A stretch of 64,000 nucleotides of DNA from Streptomyces xantholiticus (GCF_014651015.1 NZ_BMWB01000011.1:142029-206028); one strand, 5' to 3'. Shown: positions 16,902 through 25,741, counted from the stretch's first letter. Translations and numbers: made by a program. Notes: generated from the letters alone by a model not told the origin.

Positions 16902-17762
16902 TCAGGGGCCCGCGGTCAGGGCCCTTTGTGCGCCGGTGCGGCTCGATGCGGCGGTGAGGGGCGCGGAGCAGAAGCCGCAGCGGTCACCGATCAGTTGGAT
17001 GCCGCACCATGTGCACACCTCTCGCCGTACGGAAGAGACCAGTTGGTACAGGACGGAGATGTCCGGGAGGAAGGCGGCGAACTCGATCAGCCGGCCGGTG
17101 CCCCACCAGCGGGCGGAGTCGGCGGGCAGCGGTGCCTCGTGGATGTGCTGGACGTGCCAGGCGGGGGCGAGGGTGCCGGTCACCCACTCCGACTCCAGCT
17201 GTCCCCGTGCGAGGACCAACTGGGTGGCGTATTCGGGGCCGGAGAGTTCACCGCCGCCGATCCTGACCAACTGGGGACGCGGGTTGGCCAGCACGCCGAA
17301 CTGGGTCCCGGGCATCCATGACTTGGCATGGGTCTTCAGGCTCACGGGTATCCGGTCGAGCCGGGCGACGGAGCCGAGCAGGGCGCCGGCGTGGACGTAG
17401 TGGGAGAGCAGCCGAGCGGCACAGGCAACGACCCCGGCGCCGAAGTCGCAGATCGACAGCTGCCGCAACTGCCGGGCCAGCACGGCGACACCGAGCGGTG
17501 GCAGGTCGAGTTTGAGGAGGGCGATACGGTCGCTCTCGAGCACGGCGCGAATCGTGTACAGCCGGCGCTCGTGGGCGGCGGGGAGCGAAGCCGGGTACAG
17601 GGCGACGACGTAGCCGTGCTGTTCGAGCAGCACGCTCATGTCGGTGATCGCGGCGTCGAGCGGCTGGTCGTCCGGTGCGTGGAGCAGGGCGGCCGTGGGC
17701 GTCTGGTGATCGGTGGGCGGTAGCACCAGGTCGGCGCTGGTGACTGCTATTGCGGTCGGCAC
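16902..17762 (-). CDS. Zinc-ribbon hypothetical protein heading the Tad operon
   Basis: A 286-residue protein with no signal peptide or membrane span. A C-terminal treble-clef/zinc-ribbon is visible as REVCTWCGIQLIGDRCGFC (CxxC, 9 residues, CxxC). The rest has Streptomyces-style conserved patches (ALLKLDLPPLGVAVLARQL, SWMPGTQFGVLANPRPQLVRIGG, ALPADSARWWGTGRLIEFA) but no domain I can name. It is the first gene of the pilus locus, 66 bases before cpaB, so a regulatory or assembly role is possible; nothing in the sequence proves one. Confidence 0.72.
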   Translation of the reverse strand: MPTAIAVTSADLVLPPTDHQTPTAALLHAPDDQPLDAAITDMSVLLEQHGYVVALYPASLPAAHERRLYTIRAVLESDRIALLKLDLPPLGVAVLARQLRQLSICDFGAGVVACAARLLSHYVHAGALLGSVARLDRIPVSLKTHAKSWMPGTQFGVLANPRPQLVRIGGGELSGPEYATQLVLARGQLESEWVTGTLAPAWHVQHIHEAPLPADSARWWGTGRLIEFAAFLPDISVLYQLVSSVRREVCTWCGIQLIGDRCGFCSAPLTAASSRTGAQRALTAGP

Positions 17763-17908
17763 GCTGTTCCCCGTTCAGCTCCGGACACCGGGGCTTCCGG
17801 CGGCCGCAGTTCCCTATGCTCCGTGCTCCTGCTGCTCCGTGTCCGCTACTCCGTGTTTCTGCATGAGCACTCTAGCGACGACTGCCCAGGCAGAGAACAC
17901 CGAACCGA

Positions 17909-17949
17909 AGACCAATCACTGCCAGAGGTCTTGACAACATGATTGGTCT
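17909..17949. repeat. Inverted repeat in the chitinase promoter
   Basis: AGACCAAT (17909-17916) and ATTGGTCT (17942-17949) are perfect inverted copies 25 bases apart. They flank TTGACA (17931-17936). The right arm overlaps the DasR-like site. Confidence 0.5.
17931..17936 (+). promoter_or_regulatory. -35 element of the chitinase promoter
   Basis: A perfect TTGACA, 6 bases before the DasR-like operator. No clean -10 is seen at 17-18 bases (the spacer is occupied by the operator), so the initiation site is uncertain, probably near 17960-17970. Confidence 0.5.
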
Positions 17950-17957
17950 GGACCAGC
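17942..17957 (+). promoter_or_regulatory. DasR-responsive (dre-like) operator
   Basis: ATTGGTCTGGACCAGC matches the known dre palindrome of Streptomyces (core TGGTCTAGACCA) with one changed base in the core. DasR is the GntR-family repressor of chitin and N-acetylglucosamine genes and is relieved by amino-sugar phosphates. The position just after TTGACA, in front of a chitinase, is what the family predicts. Confidence 0.65.
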
Positions 17958-18019
17958 TTTACGCCGAACGGTGGCCACCGTACGCACCCGCCCCCCAACT
18001 CCCCCACCGGAGGCCGCAA

Positions 18020-19723
18020 GTGGACCGCACGACACGCTCACGGAGATGGCTCGGCGCCGGCCTGGCGCTGGCCGTCGGCACCGGACTCGCGCTCATGGGC
18101 ACGGCCGGGACCGCGCAGGCCGCCGATGTCAACGTCGCCAAGAACGCCGGTTTCGAGTCGGGTCTCGCCAACTGGGCCTGCTCCGGCGGCAGTGGCGCCA
18201 CCGCCTCCTCCCCCGTGCGCAGCGGCGCCTCGGCCCTCAAGGCCACGCCGGCCGGCCACGACAACGCCAAGTGCAGCCAGACCGTGTCGGTGAAGCCCAA
18301 CTCGACGTACGCGCTGAGCGCATGGGTGCAGGGCGGCTACGCCTACCTGGGCGCTACCGGGACCGGGACGACCGACGTCTCCACCTGGACGCCCGGCAGC
18401 AGCAGCTGGACGAAGCTGTCCACCTCCTTCACCACCGGCGCCGACACCACCTCGGTGACCGTCTACACGCACGGCTGGTACGGACAGGCCGCCTACCACG
18501 CGGACGACGTGAGCGTCTTCGGCCCCGACGGCGGTGGCGGCACCGACCCCGACCCGGTGGTCCCGGCCGCTCCTGGCGCGCCCTCCGTGGGCGCCGTGAC
18601 ATCGTCCTCGGTGACCCTGAGCTGGGGCGCGGTCTCCGGCGCGACCGGCTACAACGTCTACCGTGACGGCGCCAGGGTCCAGTCGGTCTCCGGCACGTCG
18701 GCGACCGTGACCGGTCTTGCGGCGAACACCTCGTACCAGTTCCAGGTCACCGCCACCAACGCGGCGGGCGAGTCGGCCAAGTCGGCGGCCGCCGCCGGCC
18801 GTACGAGCGAGGGCGGCGGCGACCCGGGCCCGAACCCGTCGGTGCCGAGGCACGCGCTGACCGGCTACTGGCAGAACTTCGACAACGGCGCCGCCGTGCA
18901 GAAGCTGCGGGACGTGCAGTCGCAGTACGACATCATCGCCGTGTCGTTCGCCGACTCGACGGCCACCGCGGGCCAGATCGTCTTCAACCTCGACCCGGCC
19001 GTCGGATACGCCTCGGTCGCCGACTTCAAGGCCGACATCGCCGCGAAGAAGGCCGCCGGCAAGTCGGTGGTCATTTCGGTGGGCGGCGAGAAGGGCAACG
19101 TCACCATCAACAGTGACGCGTCCGCCACGGCCTTCGCGAACAGCGCCTACGCGCTGATGCAGGAGTACGGCTTCAGCGGCGTCGACATCGACCTGGAGCA
19201 CGGCATCAACTCGACGTACCTGACGAAGGCACTGCGCCAGCTCTCGCAGAAGGCGGGCTCGTCGCTGGTGCTGACGATGGCGCCGCAGACCATCGACATG
19301 CAGAACACCGGCACGGAGTACTTCAAGACGGCGCTCGCCGTGAAGGACATCCTCACCGTCGTCAACATGCAGTACTACAACAGCGGTTCGATGCTCGGCT
19401 GTGACGGCAAGGTCTACTCGCAGGGCTCGGTCGACTTCCTGACCGCGCTCGCCTGCATCCAGCTCGAAGGCGGCCTCGCCCCCTCCCAGGTCGGCATCGG
19501 CGTCCCCGCCTCCACCCGCGGCGCGGGCAGCGGCTACGTCAGCCCGACCATCGTCAACAACGCCCTCGACTGCCTGACGCGAGGCACGAACTGCGGTTCC
19601 TTCAAGCCCTCGAAGACCTACCCGGGCCTGCGGGGTGCGATGACCTGGTCCACCAACTGGGACGCGACGGCCGGCAACGCCTGGTCGAACGCGGTCGGAC
19701 CGCACGTCCACAACCTGCCGTAG
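18020..19723 (+). CDS. Secreted chitinase, glycoside hydrolase family 18
   Basis: A 567-residue exoenzyme. The order is: signal peptide (about 1-38, ending AGTAQAAD), a carbohydrate-binding module of about 130 residues (NVAKNAGFESGLANWACSG), a Gly/Pro linker, a fibronectin type III domain (APGAPSVGAVTSSSVTLSWG), and the GH18 barrel from about residue 270 (HALTGYWQNFDNG). The catalytic DxxDxDxE motif is seen as FSGVDIDLEHG, and MQYYN is another barrel motif. It cleaves chitin outside the cell. The frame is open from 17939, but that ATG lies inside the operator; the GTG at 18020 has GGAGG about 8 bases upstream and gives a clean signal peptide. A strong terminator follows. Confidence 0.92.
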   Translation: MDRTTRSRRWLGAGLALAVGTGLALMGTAGTAQAADVNVAKNAGFESGLANWACSGGSGATASSPVRSGASALKATPAGHDNAKCSQTVSVKPNSTYALSAWVQGGYAYLGATGTGTTDVSTWTPGSSSWTKLSTSFTTGADTTSVTVYTHGWYGQAAYHADDVSVFGPDGGGGTDPDPVVPAAPGAPSVGAVTSSSVTLSWGAVSGATGYNVYRDGARVQSVSGTSATVTGLAANTSYQFQVTATNAAGESAKSAAAAGRTSEGGGDPGPNPSVPRHALTGYWQNFDNGAAVQKLRDVQSQYDIIAVSFADSTATAGQIVFNLDPAVGYASVADFKADIAAKKAAGKSVVISVGGEKGNVTINSDASATAFANSAYALMQEYGFSGVDIDLEHGINSTYLTKALRQLSQKAGSSLVLTMAPQTIDMQNTGTEYFKTALAVKDILTVVNMQYYNSGSMLGCDGKVYSQGSVDFLTALACIQLEGGLAPSQVGIGVPASTRGAGSGYVSPTIVNNALDCLTRGTNCGSFKPSKTYPGLRGAMTWSTNWDATAGNAWSNAVGPHVHNLP

Positions 19724-19741
19724 CCCCACCGGCTCCCCTGA

Positions 19742-19781
19742 CCGGGCCTTCGCCGCCGCTCCCCCGCCGGCGAAGGCCCGG
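19742..19781. terminator. Bidirectional hairpin terminator
   Basis: A 14-bp perfect stem (left arm 19742-19755, right arm 19768-19781) with a 12-base C-rich loop, between the convergent chitinase and Nramp genes. There is no T-run, as is usual in Streptomyces. Confidence 0.75.
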
Positions 19782-19811
19782 CCGTGGGCGTTGCCCGCCG
19801 GCAAGCAGCAC

Positions 19812-21119
19812 CTACCAGGGCAGTTCGCGCACCTGCTGGACGCACAGCACGATGAACAGCAGCCCCGCCGCCGCCAGCATCACATTGCTCAGCATGCCGT
19901 TGCGCCACTCTGCCGGGGTGCGCGAGGAATTGAGAAGCCAGATCAGGGTGAGTGCCAGGAACGGCATGAAGAACGCACCCAGCACGCCGTAGGCGATGAC
20001 CAGCCCGAACGGCTGGTTCAGGAAGAGCAGCACCATCGGCGGGAACGTCAGCCACAGCAGATACGCGCGGAAGGGCAGCGAACGCTCCTTCCTTCCGGCC
20101 GCCACCTCCTCCACCGTTCCCTCGTCGGGCGGCACCCCCTTGCGGTCGCGCTGCAGCCGCTCCACGAAGTCGGCGAACATCAGGCTCACGCCGTGCCACA
20201 CGCCGATCAGCGACGAGAACGAGGTGGCGAAGAAACCGACCAGGAACAGCTTGGCGGTCGCCGCGCCGTACCTTTCCTCCAGGATCGCTCCGAGGTCGAT
20301 CAGCCCCCGGTCACCCTTGGTGAGAGCGAGCTGCGAGGCGTGCAGCAGCTCCGCGCCCACGATGAGCATGGCGACGACGAACACGCCGGTGGTGATGTAG
20401 GCGACGCGGTTGTCGAGCCGCATGACCTTCATCCAGCCGGAGTCGGTCCAGCCCTTGGCATTCACCCAGTAGCCGTACGCGGCCATCGTGATGGTGCCGC
20501 CGACGCCGCCGATGAGGCCGAGCGTGTACAGCAGGGATCCGTCCGGCAGCACCGGCAGGAGGCCGGCGAAGGCGGCACCGATGTCCGGTGTGACGCGGAT
20601 CGCGACGTACACGACGACGACGAACATCACCCCGATGAGCACCGTCATGGCCTTCTCGAAGACGGCGTACCGGTTGAACCATACGAAGAGCAGGCCGATC
20701 AGGCCGGTGATGACGGCCCAGAACTTGAGGCCGGGTCCGTCGGGCCAGAGCGCCACGATCGGCAGAGCGCTGGAGGACATGGCGGTCGCGCCGTAGACGA
20801 ACCCCCAGACGACCACGTAGATGGCGAAGTAGACGGTGGTCCACCTGCCGAGCGAACGCCAGCCCTCGAAGAGGGTGCGTCCGGTCGCCAGGTGCCATCG
20901 CCCGCACGCCTCGGCGAGCGAGATCTTGACGAGGCAGCCGATGACCGCCGCCCACATCAGGGTGTATCCGAACTTGCTGCCCGCGATGAGCGTCGCGACC
21001 AGGTCGCCTGCCCCTACGCCGGTCGCCGCGACGACGATCCCGGGCCCGATGTACTTCCAACTCGACTTCCGCGGTGCCAAGAGCGCCTCGTCCACGCCGC
21101 GCTCGGTGGTGCCTGCCAT
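19812..21119 (-). CDS. Nramp-family transporter, divergent subgroup
   Basis: A 435-residue membrane protein with about 11 predicted spans and Nramp-type patches: WKYIGPGIVVAATGVGAGD at the start, GGVGGTITMAAYGYW in the middle, and FFMPFLALTLIWLLN near the end. Classical Mn/Fe Nramp proteins have DPGN in the first helix and AxxMPH in the sixth; here they read GAGD (Asp39) and TITMAAY. The metal-site residues are therefore not those of the Mn/Fe group, and the substrate cannot be read from the sequence. It is monocistronic and converges on the chitinase. Confidence 0.82.
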   Translation of the reverse strand: MAGTTERGVDEALLAPRKSSWKYIGPGIVVAATGVGAGDLVATLIAGSKFGYTLMWAAVIGCLVKISLAEACGRWHLATGRTLFEGWRSLGRWTTVYFAIYVVVWGFVYGATAMSSSALPIVALWPDGPGLKFWAVITGLIGLLFVWFNRYAVFEKAMTVLIGVMFVVVVYVAIRVTPDIGAAFAGLLPVLPDGSLLYTLGLIGGVGGTITMAAYGYWVNAKGWTDSGWMKVMRLDNRVAYITTGVFVVAMLIVGAELLHASQLALTKGDRGLIDLGAILEERYGAATAKLFLVGFFATSFSSLIGVWHGVSLMFADFVERLQRDRKGVPPDEGTVEEVAAGRKERSLPFRAYLLWLTFPPMVLLFLNQPFGLVIAYGVLGAFFMPFLALTLIWLLNSSRTPAEWRNGMLSNVMLAAAGLLFIVLCVQQVRELPW

Positions 21120-21341
21120 GGCACAGCCGCCTTCCCACTCGTCCCAGGTGTGACCCGTGTCACGAAAGCGGTGTGGGCGTGATCGCGCAAGAGGGGGGTT
21201 TTGGATCGGGCGGCGGCGAAGGGATTGACCAAAGGACTCCTTGACCCGTCCATGTCAGCCCGCCACGATGTGCACGGACACCCGCACCACCCCGTACGTC
21301 GCACCTGAGCACCCCCCACAACTCCCCACCCAGGAGACAGC

Positions 21342-22673
21342 ATGCGACTTCGCACACGGGCGAACCGGAGGAAGGCCGCCACCCTCGCCGCCGTCCTCGC
21401 ACTCGCCGTGGCCGCGCCCATCAGCGCCAACGCCTCACCCTCCGCGGACCGGCAGGCTCCCGTCACCGAGGAGCAGCAGACCAGGCAGTACCTCATCCAC
21501 GGGCCCGACACGGTCGGCGACCGTACCGCCATCGCCCGCACCGGGGTGTCGATCGACGAGGCCGACGACCACACCGTCGTCGTCAGCGCCGACGCCACGC
21601 AGGCAAAGCGGCTGCGTGCCCTCGGCCACACGCTCGAGGCGCTGCCCGCGCCGCCGCAGAACAGGGCGGCGGCCGACGCCAAGCCGTTCGACTTCCCGTC
21701 GGCCGACTCCCGGTACCACAACTACGCCGAGATGACCGCGGAGATCGACCGGCGGGTGGCGCAGTACCCGAGCATCATGAGCAAGCGGGTCATCGGCAAG
21801 AGCTACCAGGGCCGTGACATCGTCGCCGTCAAGATCAGCGACAACGTGGCGACCGACGAGAACGAGCCCGAGGTCCTGTTCACCCATCACCAGCACGCCC
21901 GCGAACACCTCACCGTCGAGATGGCGCTCTACCTGCTGCGTGAGTTCGGCGAGGACTACGGCAGCGACTCGCGGATCACAGGCGCCGTCAACGGCCGGGA
22001 GATCTGGATCGTCCCCGACCTCAACCCGGACGGCGGCGAGTACGACATCGCCACCGGCTCCTACCGCAGTTGGCGCAAGAACCGCCAGCCCAACTCGGGT
22101 TCGTCGTCCGTCGGCACCGACATGAACCGCAACTGGGCCTACAAGTGGGGCTGCTGCGGCGGCTCCTCCGGCTCCGCGAGCTCCGACACCTACCGCGGCC
22201 GCGCCGCCGAATCCGCGCCCGAGGTGAAGGTCGTCGCCGACTTCGTCCGCAGCCGCATCGTCGGCGGGACGCAGCAGATCGCCACGGCCATCGACTTCCA
22301 CACCTACAGCGAGCTGGTGCTCTGGCCGTTCGGCTGGACCAACTCCGACACGGCACCCGGAATGACCCAGGACGACCGGGACGCCTTCGCCGCGGTCGGG
22401 CGGAAGATGGCCGCCGCCAACGGATACACGGCCGAGCAGTCGAGCGACCTCTACATCACCGACGGGTCGATCGACGACTGGCTGTGGGGCAACCAGCGGA
22501 TCTTCGGCTACACCTTCGAGATGTACCCGTCGGGATTCGGCGGTGGCGGTTTCTACCCGCCCGACGAGGTGATCGAGCGCGAGACCGGCCGCAACCGTGA
22601 CGCGGTGCTCCAACTGCTGGAGAACTCCGACTGCATGTACCGGTCCATCGGCAAGGAGCAGCAGTACTGCTGA
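21342..22673 (+). CDS. Secreted zinc carboxypeptidase, M14 family
   Basis: A 443-residue exoenzyme: signal peptide (about 1-31, ending SANASPSA), a propeptide to about residue 115, then an M14 domain. The zinc ligands are visible: His185 and Glu188 in HHQHAREHLTVE, and His320 in AIDFHTYSELVLWPFG. The catalytic Glu393 is in YTFEMYPSG. A CC pair and late cysteines (DCMYRS, QQYC) suggest disulfides. It removes C-terminal residues from peptides outside the cell. AGGAGA precedes the ATG. A hairpin follows the stop. Confidence 0.92.
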   Translation: MRLRTRANRRKAATLAAVLALAVAAPISANASPSADRQAPVTEEQQTRQYLIHGPDTVGDRTAIARTGVSIDEADDHTVVVSADATQAKRLRALGHTLEALPAPPQNRAAADAKPFDFPSADSRYHNYAEMTAEIDRRVAQYPSIMSKRVIGKSYQGRDIVAVKISDNVATDENEPEVLFTHHQHAREHLTVEMALYLLREFGEDYGSDSRITGAVNGREIWIVPDLNPDGGEYDIATGSYRSWRKNRQPNSGSSSVGTDMNRNWAYKWGCCGGSSGSASSDTYRGRAAESAPEVKVVADFVRSRIVGGTQQIATAIDFHTYSELVLWPFGWTNSDTAPGMTQDDRDAFAAVGRKMAAANGYTAEQSSDLYITDGSIDDWLWGNQRIFGYTFEMYPSGFGGGGFYPPDEVIERETGRNRDAVLQLLENSDCMYRSIGKEQQYC

Positions 22674-22692
22674 ACCGGACCGCGCAGCCGTG

Positions 22693-22717
22693 CGGCGGGC
22701 CCCGCCGGGGCCCGCCG
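22693..22717 (+). terminator. Hairpin terminator after the carboxypeptidase
   Basis: An 11-bp perfect G/C stem (22693-22703 with 22707-22717) and a 3-base loop, 20 bases after the stop codon. Confidence 0.65.
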
Positions 22718-22838
22718 TCAATCTTTGCAAAAGCATCACGGCAACTGCGCACCACCTTCGGGGCCGGTCGTTAGCGTTGCTCGCCGACCGGCCCCAGCAC
22801 GCACACGGCGTAGTCAGCGTCAGCACAGGAAGAAGACC

Positions 22839-23567
22839 ATGGACTACTGCTCCACCTGTCGTCGGCACCTGAACGGCGCCCTGGTGTGCCCCGGCTGCGG
22901 CGCGTACGCACCGGACATAGCGCCGCCGCCCGTGCACGCGGCCGGAGCAACGGCCCCCTCGTGGCAGCCGCACGGCGCCGACGAGACGCCGGTCGAGGCG
23001 GCGACACCCGTCGGACCGAGCGGTCAGGGCCGTGCGGCGCGGCGCCGGCAACTCGCCCGCTGGAAGAAGCACAAGCGACGCGCGGCGGCCGGATCCGCGA
23101 TCGCGATCGTCGGCGGCGCGCTGACGATCGCCGCGCTGCCCACGGATTCCGGCCGGAGCCGGGCGATCGCGGCCGATGCGCCCGACACCGCGCCGACGCA
23201 TCGGCAGGCTGCGTCGGCGGCGCAGCCGCAGGAGCGGGCCGCCCTGCGGTCGAAGGCCCCGCGTCCGTCCGCCACCGAGACGGTGAAGGCCGTTCCGCGG
23301 CAACGGAACACGGGTGCCGTGTCGGAGTCGGTGCCGACCGCGGTGTCGGCGGCCGGGCCGGCTTCGCGTACGGTGTCGGCCCCGCCGTCGGCACCTGAGG
23401 CGCCTCGGACCGAGGCACCTCGAGCCACCGCCCCGGCGGCTCCCGCTGCCCCCGCGGAACCGCCCGCTGCGTCCGCGCCCACGGCCGACGAGCCGCAGAC
23501 GCGTCCGACGCAGACGGCGACGACCTCACCCACGGAGGTCTGCCTGCTCGTTCTCTGCGTCGGCTGA
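22839..23567 (+). CDS. Zinc-ribbon membrane protein of unknown function
   Basis: A 242-residue protein. It opens with a zinc ribbon (MDYCSTCRRHLNGALVCPGCG, two CxxC pairs), then a basic stretch (RRRQLARWKKHKRRAAA), one span (GSAIAIVGGALTIAALP) and a long Ala/Pro/Thr-rich outer tail ending PTEVCLLVLCVG with two cysteines. AGGAAG lies 12 bases before the ATG; the frame upstream to 22725 has no ribosome site. A cytoplasmic sensor or adaptor joined to a wall-spanning tail is a possible reading (inference). Confidence 0.75.
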   Translation: MDYCSTCRRHLNGALVCPGCGAYAPDIAPPPVHAAGATAPSWQPHGADETPVEAATPVGPSGQGRAARRRQLARWKKHKRRAAAGSAIAIVGGALTIAALPTDSGRSRAIAADAPDTAPTHRQAASAAQPQERAALRSKAPRPSATETVKAVPRQRNTGAVSESVPTAVSAAGPASRTVSAPPSAPEAPRTEAPRATAPAAPAAPAEPPAASAPTADEPQTRPTQTATTSPTEVCLLVLCVG

Positions 23568-23955
23568 CGCCAGGACCGCCGCGTCGGGATGTTCCCTCAC
23601 GCCGCCCATGACCGCTGTACCGGATTGCGGCTCCGCCGCGTGGGGGCAGGCCCAGGACTCCGTACCGCGCTTGGCGCGGTACGGGGTCGCCGGACGGGGC
23701 TGGGTTTCCCTCGGCGGACCAGCCTCGCCGGGGACCTTCTCCTACGGCCGGCTGTCGTTGCAAGAGGCGCCCCGCCAACGGCAATGACACGTAGGGCGGG
23801 CCGTGGGTTCGGGTGGAGGTCTCGGCGGCCCGCCGGGCCCAGGGGGAGGAAGCCCTCATGAAGCGCGTCCGGGCCGAGCCCGTTCCGGGATGGTGGTACC
23901 ACCCACGCCCCCAGGCTCAGGGGAGGGGGAGGGGGAGCAGCCCCCCGCGCAGCGG
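23568..23955. other. Repeat-rich intergenic region
   Basis: No gene is supported. It holds the hairpin at 23660-23684, a GGTGGTACCACC palindrome (about 23891-23902) and G/C-rich inverted segments of the same style as the insertion in the kinase gene at 26011-26418. Confidence 0.45.
23660..23684 (+). terminator. Hairpin, probable terminator
   Basis: A 10-bp perfect stem (CCGTACCGCG / CGCGGTACGG) with loop CTTGG, 93 bases after the zinc-ribbon gene. It may instead belong to the dispersed repeat of this region. Confidence 0.45.
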
Positions 23956-24481
23956 TCAAGGGCACCGGCGCGCCCCTCTCGTCTGGACGACCGGACTCAG
24001 CACCGCCGCCACCGCGAAGCCCGCCACCGAGAGGACCGACTCGAGGACCGTCCACGACTTGAGCGTGTCGCGTTCCGAGATGCCGAAGTACTTGGCGACG
24101 ATCCAGAATCCGCCGTCGTTGACGTGGGAAGCGAAGATCGATCCGGCCGAGATCGCCATGATGACCAGCGCCAGGAACGCCTGCGAGTGGCCGCCGTTGT
24201 CGACGAGCGGCAGCACGATGCCGGCCGTGGTGACGATCGCGACCGTCGCCGAAGATCAGGCCTGTGAGGCCCATGGCGGGCGGGGCCCGCTTCTCGCCGA
24301 AGAGGTTCAGCAGACGGGAGGACAGGACCTCCGCCCCGCCGCTGACTTCGAGGATCGCGCCGAGCATGGTGCCCAGGCCGTTGATGACGGCGACGTGGCC
24401 GAGGATGCCGCCCATGCCGGACTCGATGACCGAGACGGCGGCGGACTTCTGGACGGTGCCGAAGAGTTCGGTGACGGACAC
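23956..24481 (-). pseudogene. Remnant of a GntP-family permease
   Basis: Two pieces of a gluconate permease-like protein lie in different frames. The first (24481 down to about 24250) reads SVTELFGTVQKSAAVSVIES, GMGGILGHVAVINGLGTMLG and RAPPAMGLTGLIFG, an early part of GntP. The second begins right after a frame change near 24247 and reads ATVAIVTTAGIVLPLVDNGG, FASHVNDGGFWIVAKYFG and LKSWTVLES, the last third. About 200 residues between them are missing, and the N-terminus is also absent. With half its spans gone it cannot transport. It lies downstream of ridA, where an intact permease would have completed the D-amino-acid cluster. Confidence 0.82.
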
Positions 24482-24575
24482 TCATTTCCGTTTTTGGCGC
24501 TTTTCGGCAAGGGGGGATCGCGGCACGGCGTTTCGGGGAGGGCCGCCGTGCCGTGGAACTGCCGGTACAGAGGGA

Positions 24576-24980
24576 TCAGTCCAGTACTGCCAGGGCGTCG
24601 ATCTCGATGAGCAGGCCGGCCGGAAGGCCGACGTAGACCGTCGTACGGGCGGCGGGGTCCACCGTCAGATCGGCGAAGTACTCGTTGTAGATCTCGTTCA
24701 TCTCGGCGAAGTGGTCCACGTCCGTGAGGTAGACGCGGATCATCATCACGTCGTCCCAGCTCGCGCCGCCCTCCTCGAGGATCGCCTTGACGTTGGCGAA
24801 GGTCTGGAGGGTCTGCTCGCGCAGGGTCGGTCCGGCCGGGGTGGGCGCCCGGCCCGGCACGGCGGGCAGGAAGCCGACCTGGCCGGCGACCTGAAGGATG
24901 TTGCCCTTGCGGACACCGTGGGAGAACCTGGCGGGCGGCGCGGTGTGGGTGCTCGGGGTGAGGGCGGTCTTTTCGGTCAT
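24576..24980 (-). CDS. RidA family protein
   Basis: A 134-residue YjgF/RidA protein: FSHGVRKGNILQVAGQVGF, LREQTLQTFANVKAILEEGGASWDDVMMIRVYL, DPAARTTVYVGLP with the Arg that binds the substrate carboxylate, and a final LIEIDALAVLD. RidA enzymes hydrolyse the reactive enamine/imine products of PLP-dependent dehydratases. That fits a deaminase in the same cluster. Its ATG overlaps the iclR stop (ATGA at 24977-24980). Confidence 0.88.
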   Translation of the reverse strand: MTEKTALTPSTHTAPPARFSHGVRKGNILQVAGQVGFLPAVPGRAPTPAGPTLREQTLQTFANVKAILEEGGASWDDVMMIRVYLTDVDHFAEMNEIYNEYFADLTVDPAARTTVYVGLPAGLLIEIDALAVLD

Positions 24981-25741
24981 GCGCGTCCTTCCTGTCGGGG
25001 TGCCTGTCCTGAGTACTCCCGGGTGATCACGTCGGCGGTGCGGCGCACCAGCGGGAGGAGGGCGAGGAGTTCCTCGGCCGTGACGACGACGTTCGGTGCC
25101 GACACCGACATGGCGGCGACGACCCGTCCGTCCGCGCCGCGGATGGGGGCCCCGATGCAGTTGATGGACTCCTCGTGGCCACCCAGATCGGTGGCCCAGC
25201 CCTGTTCGCGTACGGTCGCCAGCTCCTTGAGGAACGCGGCGGCGTTCGGGATCGAACGGGACGTGTACATGGGGAAGTCGAGCTTCTCGGCGAGTGCGCG
25301 CCGCTCGGCCTCCGGCAGATCGGCCAGCAGCAGCTTGGCCACGGCCGCGACGGTGATCGCGACGGGCTTGCCGATACGGGAGTACATCCGCACCGGGTAG
25401 CGGCTCTCGACCTTGTCGATGTAGAGGACCTCGCTCTCCTCGTACACGGCGAGATGGACGGTGTGCCCGATCTGCTCGTTGAGGGCGACGAGATGGGGGT
25501 GGGCGATCTCGCGCACGTCGAGGTTCTCCACGGCCTCCTGCGCCAGCGCGAACAGGCGGGCGCCGAGCCGGTAACGCTGGTCCTGCTGACGGTAGACGAG
25601 GCCGTGCTCGTGAAGTGTGCGCAGCAGTCGCAGCGCGGTGGACTTGTGCACGCCGAGGCGGTCGGCGACCTGTCCGAGGTCGGCCGGCCCCTCCGCGAGC
25701 AGCGGAAGGATGCTCAGTGCGCGGTCGACGGTCTGGCTCAT
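24977..25741 (-). CDS. IclR-family transcriptional regulator
   Basis: A 254-residue regulator: N-terminal winged helix (QTVDRALSILPLLAEGPADL, then RLGVHKSTALRLLRTLHEHGLV), an effector-binding domain from about residue 70, and a C-terminal region with YTSRSIPNAAAFLKELATVREQGW and EESINCIGAPIRGADGRVVAAMSVSAP. It starts at an ATG overlapping the kinase stop (ATGA at 25738-25741). It is the likely controller of both arms of the D-amino-acid cluster through the palindrome at 27241-27257. Confidence 0.88.
   Translation of the reverse strand: MSQTVDRALSILPLLAEGPADLGQVADRLGVHKSTALRLLRTLHEHGLVYRQQDQRYRLGARLFALAQEAVENLDVREIAHPHLVALNEQIGHTVHLAVYEESEVLYIDKVESRYPVRMYSRIGKPVAITVAAVAKLLLADLPEAERRALAEKLDFPMYTSRSIPNAAAFLKELATVREQGWATDLGGHEESINCIGAPIRGADGRVVAAMSVSAPNVVVTAEELLALLPLVRRTADVITREYSGQAPRQEGRA

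Noticed and set aside
17939..18019. Chitinase start at the ATG at 17939
   Set aside because: This ATG lies within the promoter/operator, and the added 27 residues would spoil the signal peptide; GTG at 18020 has a ribosome site.
18038..19804. 588-codon minus-strand open frame
   Set aside because: Antisense to the chitinase; no ribosome site and no domain.
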